From contig NZ_QGDL01000010.1 of assembly GCF_003149245.1 (NCBI RefSeq), forward strand, positions 62,001 to 126,000: a stretch of DNA of 64,000 bases, given 5' to 3'. The first letter of the stretch is position 1, and the number at the start of each line of letters is the position of its first letter. The position numbers and the translations under genes are program-made. Under the pieces are notes generated by a model. That model made no database searches. It was not told the origin of the DNA and worked only from the letters and a program-made list of their open reading frames with translations. Origin of the DNA: Faecalicatena orotica. Lineage in GTDB: Bacteria; Bacillota; Clostridia; Lachnospirales; Lachnospiraceae. Below, piece after piece: positions 1-8,209 of the stretch.

Positions 1-1170
1 ACAATCATGGACGTACAGCCGATCGCCTGCAAAGAAGGTGAAGATGAAATCGGAAGCGGTACAACAAGAGTACTGGACGGCGTGATCATGATGGTTACAG
101 GTACAGATGCAAATGGAGTGCAGATTGGGGAATTCGGCTCTTCAGAAGGCTATCTGGATGAGAATATCATGTGGAACCGTCCGGGAGCACCTGACAAAGG
201 TGAAATCTTCATCAAGACTCAGGTAACGATTAAAGAGGGAACTAACATGGAAAGACCGGGCCCTCTTGCAGCTCATACGGCTACAGACCACATTACACAG
301 GAGATCAGAGAGGCGTTAAAAGCATTGGAGGACGACTCACTGGTTGTTGATACACAGACATTTAACCAGATCAGAAGACCGGGTAAGAAAAAAGTTGTTA
401 TTGTAAAAGAAATCATGGGACAAGGTGCTATGCATGATAACCTGATTCTCCCGGTAGAACCGGTCGGCGTACTTGGGGCAAAGCCGAATGTTGATCTTGG
501 CAACGTACCTGTCTGCGTATCTCCGTTAGAGGTGCTGGATGGATGTATCCACGCTTTGACCTGTATCGGACCTGCATCAAAGGAGATGTCCAGACATTAC
601 TGGAGAGAGCCGCTCGTACTTGAGGCGCTTCATGATACAGAAGTGGATCTTTGCGGTGTCATCTTCGTTGGAAGCCCGCAGATCAACGCAGAGAAATTCT
701 ATGTTTCAAAACGCGTTGGTATGATGGTAGAGATGATGGATGCTGATGGGGCATTCGTTACTACAGAAGGCTTCGGTAACAACCATATTGATTTTGCTAG
801 TCATCACGAGCAGATCGGAATGCGCGGAATCCCTGTTGTTGGTATGTCTTTCTGCGCAGTTCAGGGGGCTCTGGTCGTTGGTAACAAATACATGACCAAT
901 ATGGTTGATAACAATAAATCTGAATCTGGTATTGAGAACGAAGTACTCGCATGCAACACACTTTGCCACGAAGACGCAGTCAGGGCTCTTGCAATGCTGA
1001 AGAATGCAATGTCAGGCGAAGAGGTTAAGACAGCAGAGAGAAAATGGAATCCAAACGTAAAAGCGACAAATGTTGAGCTGATTTCAAATGTAACAGGAAA
1101 ACCTGTTGAGCTTGTAAAGAATGAGCAGTCTCTGCCAATGAGCCAGAAGAGAAAAGAGAAATACGACTAA
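1..1170 (+). CDS. prdA: D-proline reductase proprotein PrdA (5' end outside window)
   Basis: Subunit of D-proline reductase, which reductively opens D-proline to 5-aminovalerate in Stickland fermentation. The frame is open from base 1, so about 390 C-terminal residues of a protein usually a little over 600 long are seen; the ATG at 7 is internal. PrdA is a proprotein cut before a cysteine that becomes the pyruvoyl cofactor. The matching site is ALTCIGPASKEM, with the cysteine codon at 562-564. The part before it resembles PrdD and the part after it resembles PrdE, both encoded downstream. Next gene starts 1 base after the stop, so an operon is certain. Family call is by recognition of conserved blocks such as GSSEGYLDE and ERPGPLAAHTA. 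Confidence 0.93.
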   Translation, partial: TIMDVQPIACKEGEDEIGSGTTRVLDGVIMMVTGTDANGVQIGEFGSSEGYLDENIMWNRPGAPDKGEIFIKTQVTIKEGTNMERPGPLAAHTATDHITQEIREALKALEDDSLVVDTQTFNQIRRPGKKKVVIVKEIMGQGAMHDNLILPVEPVGVLGAKPNVDLGNVPVCVSPLEVLDGCIHALTCIGPASKEMSRHYWREPLVLEALHDTEVDLCGVIFVGSPQINAEKFYVSKRVGMMVEMMDADGAFVTTEGFGNNHIDFASHHEQIGMRGIPVVGMSFCAVQGALVVGNKYMTNMVDNNKSESGIENEVLACNTLCHEDAVRALAMLKNAMSGEEVKTAERKWNPNVKATNVELISNVTGKPVELVKNEQSLPMSQKRKEKYD

Positions 1171-1171
1171 G

Positions 1172-1471
1172 ATGAAAGAATTAATGTATGGTGATAAGAT
1201 TATACGTATGGAAGGGGTTATTGTAGAGATTCATGACGGCTGTGTCGGAATTGACCTGAAGGGCCGGCTTGGATACTTAAAGATACCTATGAGGATGCTG
1301 ATTACAGATTATCCTCTGGTCGTGGGACAGGAAGTGGCATGGAACATGAGTTTTGTGGAACAGCTTGGACCGGAAGCCAATGAGAAATACGTGAGTAATC
1401 TGGACACATATAACAGACGCCAGGAAGAAATGCGTAAAGCGAACGCAGAAACCAAGGAGGTAGAAGAATGA
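1172..1471 (+). CDS. Small prd-operon protein of unknown function
   Basis: A 99-residue soluble protein encoded between prdA and prdB. It begins 1 base after the prdA stop and its TGA overlaps the prdB ATG (ATGA), so it is translationally coupled on both sides. The N-terminal 60 residues look like a small beta-barrel with glycines and hydrophobic strands (RMEGVIVEIHDGCVGIDLKG); the C-terminal 25 residues are charged and helical. Small proteins of this kind (CBO2463/CBO2479 type, from memory) are known in proline reductase clusters, but no biochemical role is known to me. It has no catalytic motif, signal peptide or membrane segment. Conserved position suggests a role in assembly or maturation of the reductase; that is inference. 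Confidence 0.75.
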   Translation: MKELMYGDKIIRMEGVIVEIHDGCVGIDLKGRLGYLKIPMRMLITDYPLVVGQEVAWNMSFVEQLGPEANEKYVSNLDTYNRRQEEMRKANAETKEVEE

Positions 1472-2193
1472 GCTTGACAACCACAAAAGGTTTACAGTCA
1501 GAAATTTACGTTCCGATTACTCCTCCGGCAGTTTGGACACCTGTAACAAAAGAGTTAAAGGATATGTCCATCGCCCTCGCAACAGCAGCCGGGGTACACT
1601 GCAAGAGTCAGGACAGATTCAATCTGGCAGGTGACTCTACATGGAGAAAGATAACGAACGATACACCATCAAGTGAATTGATGGTATCCCACGGTGGATA
1701 TGATAACGGTGATGTGAACAAAGACATCAACTGTATGTTCCCGATAGACAGAATCCACGAACTGGCAGCAGAAGGATTCATCAGATCCTGTGCACCGGTA
1801 CATGCCGGGTTCATGGGTGGCGGTGGAAACCAGGAGAAATTCAAAAACGAAACAGGACCTGCAATTGCACAGATGTTCAAAGAAGAAGATGTAGATGCAG
1901 TCATCCTGACCGCTGGCTGAGGCACCTGCCACCGCTCTGCAGTTTTGGTGCAGAGAGCAATTGAAGAAGCTGGAATACCGACAATCATTATTGCAGCTCT
2001 TCCTCCGGTCGTTCGTCAGACCGGTACACCACGCGCCGTAGCTCCGTTAGTACCGATGGGTGCCAACGCAGGTGCGCCGAATGATGTAGAAATGCAGACA
2101 GCAATTGTAAAAGCAACACTTGAACAGCTCATCAAGATCGAGACACCGGGCAAGATAGTACCGCTGCCGTACGAATATGTAGCAAAAGTGTAA
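1468..2193 (+). CDS. prdB: D-proline reductase selenoprotein subunit PrdB (in-frame UGA = Sec)
   Basis: Catalytic subunit of D-proline reductase. The reading frame is 241 codons with one internal TGA at 1918-1920 (residue 151), in the context ILTAG-TGA-GTCHRSAVLV. Both sides are PrdB: upstream PITPPAVWTPVTKEL, downstream AIEEAGIPTIII. In the family this position is the selenocysteine that attacks proline together with the PrdA pyruvoyl group. A hairpin 14 bases after the UGA fits a bacterial SECIS. The ribosome site AAGGAGG (1454-1460) sets the ATG at 1468. An automatic annotation would split this gene into 1468-1920 and an unstarted remainder; it is not a pseudogene. Selenium insertion genes (selA, selB, selD, tRNA-Sec) must lie elsewhere. 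Confidence 0.95.
1934..1955 (+). promoter_or_regulatory. Bacterial SECIS hairpin in prdB
   Basis: CTCTGC (1935-1940) pairs perfectly with GCAGAG (1950-1955) around the loop AGTTTTGGT. The stem starts 14 bases after the UGA at 1918-1920. Bacterial SECIS elements are stem-loops in the coding region directly 3' of the UGA with an apical loop rich in G and U, read by SelB. Position and shape fit; the fold was drawn by eye. Confidence 0.75.
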
Positions 2194-2217
2194 CTGCTTA
2201 TGGTTCTGAACAGTTAC
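2190..2217. repeat. 28-bp dispersed palindromic repeat, copy 1
   Basis: Begins GTAAC and ends GTTAC, with the palindromic core GTTCTGAAC near the 3' side. It overlaps the prdB stop codon, and the flanks extend the pairing to GTGTAACTG/CAGTTACAC. A second copy with the same ends, core and length lies at 27964-27991 in an unrelated operon. Confidence 0.6.
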
Positions 2218-2240
2218 ACAAAAGTGTAATATACAGACAC

Positions 2241-2275
2241 AAAAAGGGGCATTCCAGTGGAATTGTCCCTTTTTT
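2241..2275 (+). terminator. Hairpin with T-run after prdB
   Basis: An A-rich 5' arm, TTCC/GGAA top and a 3' arm ending in a run of six T form a Rho-independent-type hairpin between prdB and prdD. As prdD belongs to the same pathway it may attenuate, giving more PrdA/PrdB than PrdD/PrdE. Confidence 0.65.
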
Positions 2276-2298
2276 GTCACACAACTCAGAAAACGAAC

Positions 2299-2323
2299 CT
2301 CAAAGGGGTCTGACCCCTTTGAG
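2299..2323. repeat. REP-like palindrome before prdD
   Basis: CTCAAAGGGG (2299-2308), spacer TCTGA, then CCCCTTTGAG (2314-2323): a perfect 10-bp inverted repeat with no T-run, ending 6 bases before the prdD ribosome site. GGGGTC-type palindromes flanked by CAAA/TTTG are common as dispersed REP-like elements in bacteria; membership here is inferred from the motif only. Confidence 0.55.
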
Positions 2324-2341
2324 AATTTGGAGGTGATTTGT

Positions 2342-3103
2342 ATGTCAGAAAAGGATCTGCGCCGTCTGGTTATCAAGGCATTTCATATGGACCGGGTCAT
2401 GGAGGGCGAGGAAAACCGGATAACTCCGGATGGACTTATGACCATAAATAAAGGATGTGCTGCGAAGATGATTGAAGCGGAGCCCCTGATTGAGAATGTC
2501 GGGATCAGGGTGATACCGCCGGGCGGGCATGATTGTTGGACGAATACGATTATGGATATTATCCCGGTTTCGACAAAGGTGCTGGGGAAGCTGGGAGAAG
2601 GGATTACTCATACCCTGACAGGTGTCTATGTTGTTTTGACAGGAGTGGATACGGAAGGAAAACAGACACATGAGTTTGGGTCTTCAGAAGGTGTGCTGCG
2701 GGATAAGCTTTATCTGAACCGGGCGGGGACTCCTTCGGGGGAGGATTACATCATTTCTTTCGATGTAACTTTGAAAGCGGGCATGGGACAGGAACGGCCG
2801 GGGCCGATGGCGGCACACCGGGCCTGTGACAGATTTATCCAGATTTTCAGGGAGCAGCTTAAGAAGATGAAAGGGAATTTGTGCACAGAACGGCATGAAT
2901 ATCACGATGTGGTCCGCGAAGGCGGGAAAAAAGTAGTCATTATAAAGCAGGTGGCTGGGCAGGGGGCTATGTATGATACGTGGCTGTTCCCGAAGGAGCC
3001 GTCGGGAGTAGAAGGCGGACATTCGATTATTGATATGAAAAATATGCCTCTGGTTCTGACACCCAATGAATACCGGGACGGAATGATACGTTCTATGCAG
3101 TAA
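2342..3103 (+). CDS. prdD: Proline reductase cluster protein PrdD
   Basis: A 253-residue paralogue of the N-terminal (beta) part of PrdA: compare HEFGSSEGVLRDKLYLNRAG and ERPGPMAAHRACDRF with the PrdA segments GEFGSSEGYLDENIMWNRPG and ERPGPLAAHTATDH. PrdD occurs in most prd operons and is not part of the purified reductase as far as I know; a role in maturation or a related pyruvoyl enzyme is possible. The start is the ATG at 2342, placed by GGAGGTG at 2329-2335; an upstream TTG at 2327 overlaps that ribosome site and is unlikely. The protein ends just where PrdA would be cleaved, and prdE follows 18 bases later. Confidence 0.88.
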   Translation: MSEKDLRRLVIKAFHMDRVMEGEENRITPDGLMTINKGCAAKMIEAEPLIENVGIRVIPPGGHDCWTNTIMDIIPVSTKVLGKLGEGITHTLTGVYVVLTGVDTEGKQTHEFGSSEGVLRDKLYLNRAGTPSGEDYIISFDVTLKAGMGQERPGPMAAHRACDRFIQIFREQLKKMKGNLCTERHEYHDVVREGGKKVVIIKQVAGQGAMYDTWLFPKEPSGVEGGHSIIDMKNMPLVLTPNEYRDGMIRSMQ

Positions 3104-3121
3104 GAATAGGAGGAATGTAAG

Positions 3122-3601
3122 ATGGGAATAGGGCCTTCAACGAAAGAAACAACGCTTCACCATTTTCGCGATCCCCTTCTGGATGTTGTGGCATCGGATG
3201 AAGACATAGACCTACTGGGCGTGATTATAGTGGGGACCCCGGATGATAATGAAGAAAAGATGCTCGTCGGAACGCGCGCCGCGGTTATGGCTGAGTGTAT
3301 GCGTGCCGACGGGGCAATTCTGTCATCTGATGGATGGGGAAACAGCGATGTAGATTTTGCAAACACGTGTGAACAGCTCGGAATCCGTGGTATTCCGGTT
3401 ACGGGTTTGAAATTCAGCGGTGTAAACGGCGGCTTTGTCGTGCAGAATAATTATCTTTCTGGAATAAAGGATACGAATAAAAGCGAAGAGGGTATCGAGA
3501 CATGTGTGGTTGGAGAAAATAATATCACAGAGCTGGATGCAAGAAAAGTGACGGCTATGCTGAAGCTGAAGATGAGACAGCATGAAAGAAAGGATGTATA
3601 G
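3122..3601 (+). CDS. prdE: Proline reductase cluster protein PrdE
   Basis: A 159-residue paralogue of the C-terminal (alpha) part of PrdA. It begins MGIGPSTKETTLHHFRDPL, which aligns with PrdA CIGPASKEMSRHYWREPL, so the initiator methionine and glycine stand where PrdA has the processed cysteine. No pyruvoyl group can form here by the PrdA route. Later blocks DLLGVIIVGTP and EQLGIRGIPVTG also match PrdA. AGGAGG at 3108-3113 sets the start. It is the last gene of the operon, closed by a strong terminator 18 bases later. Confidence 0.88.
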   Translation: MGIGPSTKETTLHHFRDPLLDVVASDEDIDLLGVIIVGTPDDNEEKMLVGTRAAVMAECMRADGAILSSDGWGNSDVDFANTCEQLGIRGIPVTGLKFSGVNGGFVVQNNYLSGIKDTNKSEEGIETCVVGENNITELDARKVTAMLKLKMRQHERKDV

Positions 3602-3619
3602 GAAAAGAGTGGCTATTTA

Positions 3620-3659
3620 AAAAGCGAAAAGCACGACCGTGGTCGTGCTTTTCGCTTTT
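3620..3659 (+). terminator. Terminator of the prd operon
   Basis: A perfect 19-bp inverted repeat around a GT centre, with A-rich 5' and T-rich 3' ends (AAAAGCG / CGCTTTT). The symmetry lets it work in both directions. Confidence 0.9.
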
Positions 3660-3767
3660 GGTATGTCATTGAGAGGTTTTTCCTCGTTGCCTTGCAGTTT
3701 GTATCATATACAAATCTGGGGAATGTCCTACAATGAGGATGTATATATTAATTGGAGTTTACCAGCG

Positions 3768-3960
3768 CAGGACAGTTCTTGGGGGAAACTGTCGGCGATG
3801 GCATAACTGCAACAGCAACCATAAGTATGGTCTGGTTATCTGCATAGCAGAATGATAACTTGAATCCGGACAACTCAGGAGGTATAAAATCATACGCTGA
3901 AGCTTTTTTATAAAAAGGCGCTTTCCGAATTTGGGGAAACCGCCTTTAGTCGCTGTCCTG
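3768..3960 (+). ncRNA. Structured RNA candidate, unassigned
   Basis: Between the prd terminator and the S10 promoter there is no ORF but dense secondary structure. The ends CAGGACAG (3768-3775) and CTGTCCTG (3953-3960) are exact complements. Inside are GACAGTT/AACTGTC (3771-3793, which competes with the closing stem), ACCATA/TATGGT (3818-3831), GTTATCTGC/GCA-GATAAC (3835-3859) and AAGGCG/CGCCTT with TTTCC/GGGAAA (3915-3946). I compared it by eye with tmRNA, RNase P, SRP RNA, T-box and common riboswitches and saw no match. Strand is assumed from the neighbours. The rest of 3660-4220 is AT-rich and shows nothing else. Confidence 0.4.
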
Positions 3961-4220
3961 TAAGTTGCTTACACTATATCACTTTACCACGGTGATGTCA
4001 AGCGCATAAAAATAATTTTTTGGACTTTTATGTCAGTTAAGCATAAAAACATTGCAATTTCTATAGAAACAGCGTTATACTTTTCTGGCAGGATAATGGA
4101 AAAGAAGAGTATTTTAAAGAGTTTCTTCTATATAAATATGTTTTGAAAATATGAATAATGAGTGGGATTTTCTAAAATATAGATTGTACGAAAAAAAATA
4201 CAAAAAATATTAAAAACCAC

Positions 4221-4249
4221 TTGAAATATATGGATGAATCCGTTATACT
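4221..4249 (+). promoter_or_regulatory. Promoter of the ribosomal protein operon
   Basis: TTGAAA (4221-4226), 17-base spacer, TATACT (4244-4249). It lies about 255 bases before rpsJ and gives a long leader. Confidence 0.75.
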
Positions 4250-4505
4250 GAAAAAGCTGTGGCATGATAGCGATGAAGTGTGAGGTTGCTGCCGATTGCA
4301 AAGAGTAAGATGGCAGGTTTTCCACGGAGCGAATGTCAAGTTAGGAAACTGACGACAAGTCACTGTACGAATCACAACTGATTACTGATTATCAAAGATA
4401 AGAGGTATGAAACAACGTGTGAGTTTCTCGCGACACACACGGGAGAGTGTACAGTCACCGCTTGTCGTACTAAAGCAAAAGTACGAAAAGGAGGCGACTT
4501 TTTTT
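4250..4505 (+). promoter_or_regulatory. S10 operon leader
   Basis: A leader of about 250 bases without an open frame. The last hairpin, TCGTACT (4465-4471) with AGTACGA (4480-4486), sits directly before the ribosome site AAAGGAGGCGA (4487-4497), so it could control access. Other short inverted segments lie at 4415-4460. S10 leaders are often autoregulated by L4; nothing here proves this. Confidence 0.5.
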
Positions 4506-4823
4506 ATGGCAAGTCAAGTAATGAGAATCACATTGAAGGCATATGATCACCAGCTGGTTGATGCATCTGCAAAGAAAATCATCGAAACTGTAAAAAAGAA
4601 CGGATCACAAGTGAGTGGACCAGTGCCACTTCCGACTAAGAAGGAAGTAGTTACAATCTTAAGAGCTGTACACAAGTACAAAGACTCCAGAGAGCAGTTC
4701 GAACAGAGGACTCATAAGAGACTCATCGATATCATTACACCAACACAGAAGACTGTGGACGCATTATCCAGACTGGAAATGCCGGCCGGTGTTTACATTG
4801 ATATCAAAATGAAAAGCAAATAA
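4506..4823 (+). CDS. rpsJ: 30S ribosomal protein S10
   Basis: A 105-residue S10, of usual length, starting [20 protein letters not shown] and containing the conserved loop region [10 protein letters not shown]-like ([13 protein letters not shown]). S10 binds the 3' domain of 16S rRNA in the 30S head and, as NusE, takes part in antitermination. The ATG at 4506 is preceded by AAAGGAGGCGA; the frame is open from 4407 but has no ribosome site there. First gene of the long r-protein operon. The str genes (rpsL, rpsG, fusA, tuf), often directly upstream, are replaced here by the prd operon. Confidence 0.97.
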   Translation: MASQVMRITLKAYDHQLVDASAKKIIETVKKNGSQVSGPVPLPTKKEVVTILRAVHKYKDSREQFEQRTHKRLIDIITPTQKTVDALSRLEMPAGVYIDIKMKSK

Positions 4824-4890
4824 ACAGTATTCCTAAAATTTAGGATGAGCGCATAACGCGTTCCGCTGTAAATCACAGGAGGTAATTATA

Positions 4891-5574
4891 ATGAAGAAAG
4901 CTATCTTAGCTACTAAAGTCGGAATGACTCAAATCTTCAACGAAGATGGAGTATTGACTCCGGTAACTGTACTTCAGGCTGGACCATGTGTAGTAACACA
5001 GATCAAGACAGAAGAAAATGACGGTTACAATGCTGTTCAGGTTGGTTTTGCTGACAAGAAAGAAAAGATTGTCACAAAAGACAAGAGCGGCAAAAAAGAG
5101 ATCGCACACAGAAATGGTGTGACGAGAGCTGAAAAAGGACACTTTGACAAAGCAGGTGTTTCAGGCAAAAGATATGTAAAAGAATTTAGATTTGACAATG
5201 CACAGGAGTATACACTGGCTCAGGAAATCAAAGCTGATATCTTTGAAGCAGGAGATAAGATCGACGCTACTGCAGTATCAAAGGGTAAAGGTTTCCAGGG
5301 TGCAATCAAGCGTCACAACCAGAGCAGAGGACCTATGACTCACGGTTCTAAGTTCCACCGTCACGCTGGTTCTAACGGTTCTGCTTCAGATCCGAGTAAA
5401 GTATTCAAGGGCAAGAAGATGCCTGGTCAGATGGGTAACAAGAAAATAACAGTTCAGAATCTTGAAATTGTAAGAGTTGATGCTGAAAACAATCTGCTTT
5501 TAGTAAAAGGCTCTGTACCGGGACCGAAGAAGAGTCTCGTGACAATCAAAGAAACTGTAAAGGCTGCTAACTAG
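4891..5574 (+). CDS. rplC: 50S ribosomal protein L3
   Basis: A 227-residue L3 that starts [20 protein letters not shown]. The central loop with [17 protein letters not shown] reaches toward the peptidyl transferase centre. L3 is an early assembly protein of the 50S subunit, bound to the 3' end of 23S rRNA. At 227 residues it is slightly longer than the usual 205-215, from a short insertion near residues 65-100. CACAGGAGG upstream sets the start. Second gene of the S10 set; 67 bases after rpsJ. Confidence 0.97.
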   Translation: MKKAILATKVGMTQIFNEDGVLTPVTVLQAGPCVVTQIKTEENDGYNAVQVGFADKKEKIVTKDKSGKKEIAHRNGVTRAEKGHFDKAGVSGKRYVKEFRFDNAQEYTLAQEIKADIFEAGDKIDATAVSKGKGFQGAIKRHNQSRGPMTHGSKFHRHAGSNGSASDPSKVFKGKKMPGQMGNKKITVQNLEIVRVDAENNLLLVKGSVPGPKKSLVTIKETVKAAN

Positions 5575-5605
5575 TCTGACTGACGAAGAAAGGAGGAACA
5601 CACAG

Positions 5606-6226
5606 ATGGCAAACGTATCTGTTTATAATATCGAAGGTAAAGAAGTTGGTACAATCGATTTGAACGATGCCGTATTTGGTGTTGATGTGAATGAACACTT
5701 AGTACACATGGCAGTTGTAAGCCAGCTCGCAAATAATCGCCAGGGAACACAGAAAGCAAAAACACGTTCTGAAGTTTCCGGAGGTGGAAGAAAACCATGG
5801 AGACAAAAAGGAACAGGTCATGCAAGACAGGGTTCTACAAGATCTCCTCAGTGGACAGGCGGTGGAGTTGTATTTGCTCCGGTACCGAGAGACTACTCTT
5901 TCAAAATGAACAAAAAAGAGAAGAGAGCAGCTCTGAAATCTGCTCTGACTTCCAGAGTAGAAGAACAGAAGTTCATCGTAATCGACGAATTAAAGTTCGA
6001 TGAAATCAAGACAAAGAAATTCCAGGAAGTATTAAACAACCTGAATGTAAACAAAGCACTGGTTGTTCTGGAAGATGACAACAAAAACGTGGAAATTTCT
6101 GCAAGAAATATCGCAAACGTAAAGACAGCTCATACAAATACAATCAACGTATTTGATATCTTAAAATACAACACAGTAATCACTACAAAAGCTGGTGTTG
6201 CAAGTATTGAGGAGGTGTACGCATAA
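5606..6226 (+). CDS. rplD: 50S ribosomal protein L4
   Basis: A 206-residue L4 with the extended loop [25 protein letters not shown], which lines the peptide exit tunnel, and the globular domain after residue 95. In other bacteria L4 also represses its own operon by binding the S10 leader; the long leader at 4250-4505 is the place to look for such a target. The stop overlaps the rplW start (TAATG), so translation of L4 and L23 is coupled. AAAGGAGG sets the ATG at 5606. Confidence 0.97.
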   Translation: MANVSVYNIEGKEVGTIDLNDAVFGVDVNEHLVHMAVVSQLANNRQGTQKAKTRSEVSGGGRKPWRQKGTGHARQGSTRSPQWTGGGVVFAPVPRDYSFKMNKKEKRAALKSALTSRVEEQKFIVIDELKFDEIKTKKFQEVLNNLNVNKALVVLEDDNKNVEISARNIANVKTAHTNTINVFDILKYNTVITTKAGVASIEEVYA

Positions 6227-6525
6227 TGGCTAACGTTCAATATTATGATGTAATCCTTAAACCAGTAGTAACTGAGAAAACTATGGAGCTGATGGCAGAT
6301 AAGAAATATACTTTCTTAGTCCACACAGAAGCAACTAAGTCTCAGGTTAAAGAAGCTGTTGAAAAAATGTTCGCAGGAACAAAAGTAAAAAGCGTAAATA
6401 CTATGAATCTTGATGGTAAGACAAAGAGACGTGGTATGACTTACGGAAAGACAGCTAAGACAAAGAAAGCCATCGTTCAGTTAACAGATGACAGTGCAGA
6501 TATCGAGATTTTCGAAGGTCTGTAA
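6226..6525 (+). CDS. rplW: 50S ribosomal protein L23
   Basis: A 99-residue L23, starting [20 protein letters not shown], with the C-terminal [18 protein letters not shown] segment. L23 sits at the tunnel exit and is the docking point for trigger factor and SRP. Its ATG overlaps the L4 stop by one base. It is followed by a 102-base spacer holding an AGCCGC/GCGGCT stem (6537-6570), the first of several structured spacers in this operon. Confidence 0.97.
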   Translation: MANVQYYDVILKPVVTEKTMELMADKKYTFLVHTEATKSQVKEAVEKMFAGTKVKSVNTMNLDGKTKRRGMTYGKTAKTKKAIVQLTDDSADIEIFEGL

Positions 6526-6627
6526 GATGGCACTATAGCCGCGAAGCGCGGGGAAACCCGTAAAGCGGCTCATATACGCATAAAAGCGTGACAACAAATA
6601 AATCGGTAAACGAAAGGAGAGAAAGTA

Positions 6628-7470
6628 ATGGGAATCAAAACATATAACCCATATACACCTTCCAGAAGACAGATGACTGGTTCTGATTTCTCTGAAATCA
6701 CAAAGACTACTCCTGAGAAATCCTTACTGGATTCCAAGAGCAGAAAAGCTGGTCGTAATAATCAGGGTAAAATTACAGTTAGACACCGCGGGGGCGGAGC
6801 TAAGAAAAAATATAGAATCGTCGATTTCAAGAGAAAGAAAGACGGTATTCCGGCAACAGTAATCGGTATCGAATACGATCCGAACAGATCCGCTAACATC
6901 GCACTGATCAGCTATGCTGACGGCGAGAAGGCTTACATCCTTGCTCCGGAAGGATTAAAGGACGGAATGAAAATCATGAACGGACCAGAAGCAGAAGTAA
7001 GAGTAGGAAACTGCCTGCCTCTTTCTGAGATTCCGGTCGGAACACAGATCCATAACATCGAATTATATCCTGGAAAAGGCGGACAGCTTGTTCGTTCAGC
7101 AGGTAACAGCGCACAGCTGATGGCTAAAGAAGGAAAGTATGCAACACTCAGACTTTCATCTGGTGAGATGAGAATGGTTCCAATCATTTGCAGAGCATCT
7201 GTTGGTGTCGTAGGAAACGGAGAGCACAACCTGATCAACGTTGGTAAAGCAGGACGTAAGCGTCACATGGGTATCAGACCTACAGTACGTGGTTCCGTTA
7301 TGAACCCGAACGACCATCCACATGGTGGTGGTGAAGGTAAGACAGGTATCGGACGTCCAGGTCCATGTACACCTTGGGGTAAACCGGCACTCGGTCTTAA
7401 GACACGTAAGAAAAACAAAGCTTCTAACAAGTTAATCGTAAGAAGAAGAGATGGAAAAGCAATTAAATAA
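6628..7470 (+). CDS. rplB: 50S ribosomal protein L2
   Basis: A 280-residue L2 of normal length. The N-terminal RNA-binding part carries [20 protein letters not shown], and the C-terminal part has the conserved [18 protein letters not shown] with the histidine needed near the peptidyl transferase centre. L2 links 23S rRNA domains and is required for subunit association. AAAGGAGAG lies before the ATG at 6628. rpsS follows 26 bases later. Confidence 0.97.
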   Translation: MGIKTYNPYTPSRRQMTGSDFSEITKTTPEKSLLDSKSRKAGRNNQGKITVRHRGGGAKKKYRIVDFKRKKDGIPATVIGIEYDPNRSANIALISYADGEKAYILAPEGLKDGMKIMNGPEAEVRVGNCLPLSEIPVGTQIHNIELYPGKGGQLVRSAGNSAQLMAKEGKYATLRLSSGEMRMVPIICRASVGVVGNGEHNLINVGKAGRKRHMGIRPTVRGSVMNPNDHPHGGGEGKTGIGRPGPCTPWGKPALGLKTRKKNKASNKLIVRRRDGKAIK

Positions 7471-7496
7471 TTCAGTTTACAAGGAGGTTAGAACCT

Positions 7497-7778
7497 ATGG
7501 CTCGCTCACTTAAAAAAGGACCATTTGCAGACGAAAGCTTACTGAAAAAAGTAGACGCTATGAACGCTGCAGGTGATAAATCAGTTATTAAGACATGGTC
7601 ACGTCGTTCTACAATCTTCCCGTCATTCATTGGACACACATTTGCTGTCCATGACGGAAGAAAACATGTGCCTGTATATGTTACAGAAGATATGGTTGGA
7701 CACAAACTCGGAGAGTTTGTAGCAACCAGAACATACAGAGGACACGGAAAAGACGACAAGAAGTCAAAAGTTAGATAA
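7497..7778 (+). CDS. rpsS: 30S ribosomal protein S19
   Basis: A 93-residue S19, starting [20 protein letters not shown], with the conserved [20 protein letters not shown] block and the [16 protein letters not shown] end. It forms a complex with S13 in the 30S head and contacts tRNA. AAGGAGG is 8 bases before the start. Usual length and order (L2-S19-L22). Confidence 0.97.
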   Translation: MARSLKKGPFADESLLKKVDAMNAAGDKSVIKTWSRRSTIFPSFIGHTFAVHDGRKHVPVYVTEDMVGHKLGEFVATRTYRGHGKDDKKSKVR

Positions 7779-7808
7779 TAGCAAGATATTCGAAAGGAGG
7801 GCTTATCA

Positions 7809-8195
7809 ATGGCAAAAGGACATAGATCCCAAATCAAGAGAGAAAGAAATGAACAGAAAGATACAAGACCGTCAGCTAAGATTTCTTACGCAAGAGTATC
7901 AGTTCAGAAGGCTTGCTTCGTATTGGATGCCATCAGAGGTAAGGACGTACAGACAGCACTTGGTATTTTAGCTTACAATCCAAGATATGCTTCTAGTATT
8001 ATAGAGAAATTATTAAAATCAGCGATCGCAAATGCTGAGAATAACAACGGTATGAATGTTGAGAACCTTTATATTGAAGAATGCTACGCAAACAAGGGAC
8101 CAACAATGAAGAGAATCAGACCAAGAGCACAGGGCAGAGCTTATAGAATCGAGAAGAGAATGAGCCACATCACAATCGTGCTTAATGAAAGATAA
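7809..8195 (+). CDS. rplV: 50S ribosomal protein L22
   Basis: A 128-residue L22. The beta-hairpin that lines the exit tunnel is in [26 protein letters not shown], and the end ISHITIVL is typical. The first 20 residues ([20 protein letters not shown]) form a basic extension before the usual start of the fold, as in other Clostridia. AAAGGAGG lies before the ATG. L22 binds all 23S domains and is the site of macrolide resistance changes in the tunnel loop in other species. Confidence 0.96.
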   Translation: MAKGHRSQIKRERNEQKDTRPSAKISYARVSVQKACFVLDAIRGKDVQTALGILAYNPRYASSIIEKLLKSAIANAENNNGMNVENLYIEECYANKGPTMKRIRPRAQGRAYRIEKRMSHITIVLNER

Positions 8196-8209
8196 TAAGG
8201 AGGGCAATA

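Noticed and set aside
1468-1920. prdB as a truncated pseudogene ending at TGA
   Set aside because: The downstream frame continues PrdB without loss and a SECIS-like hairpin follows; UGA at this place is the known selenocysteine.
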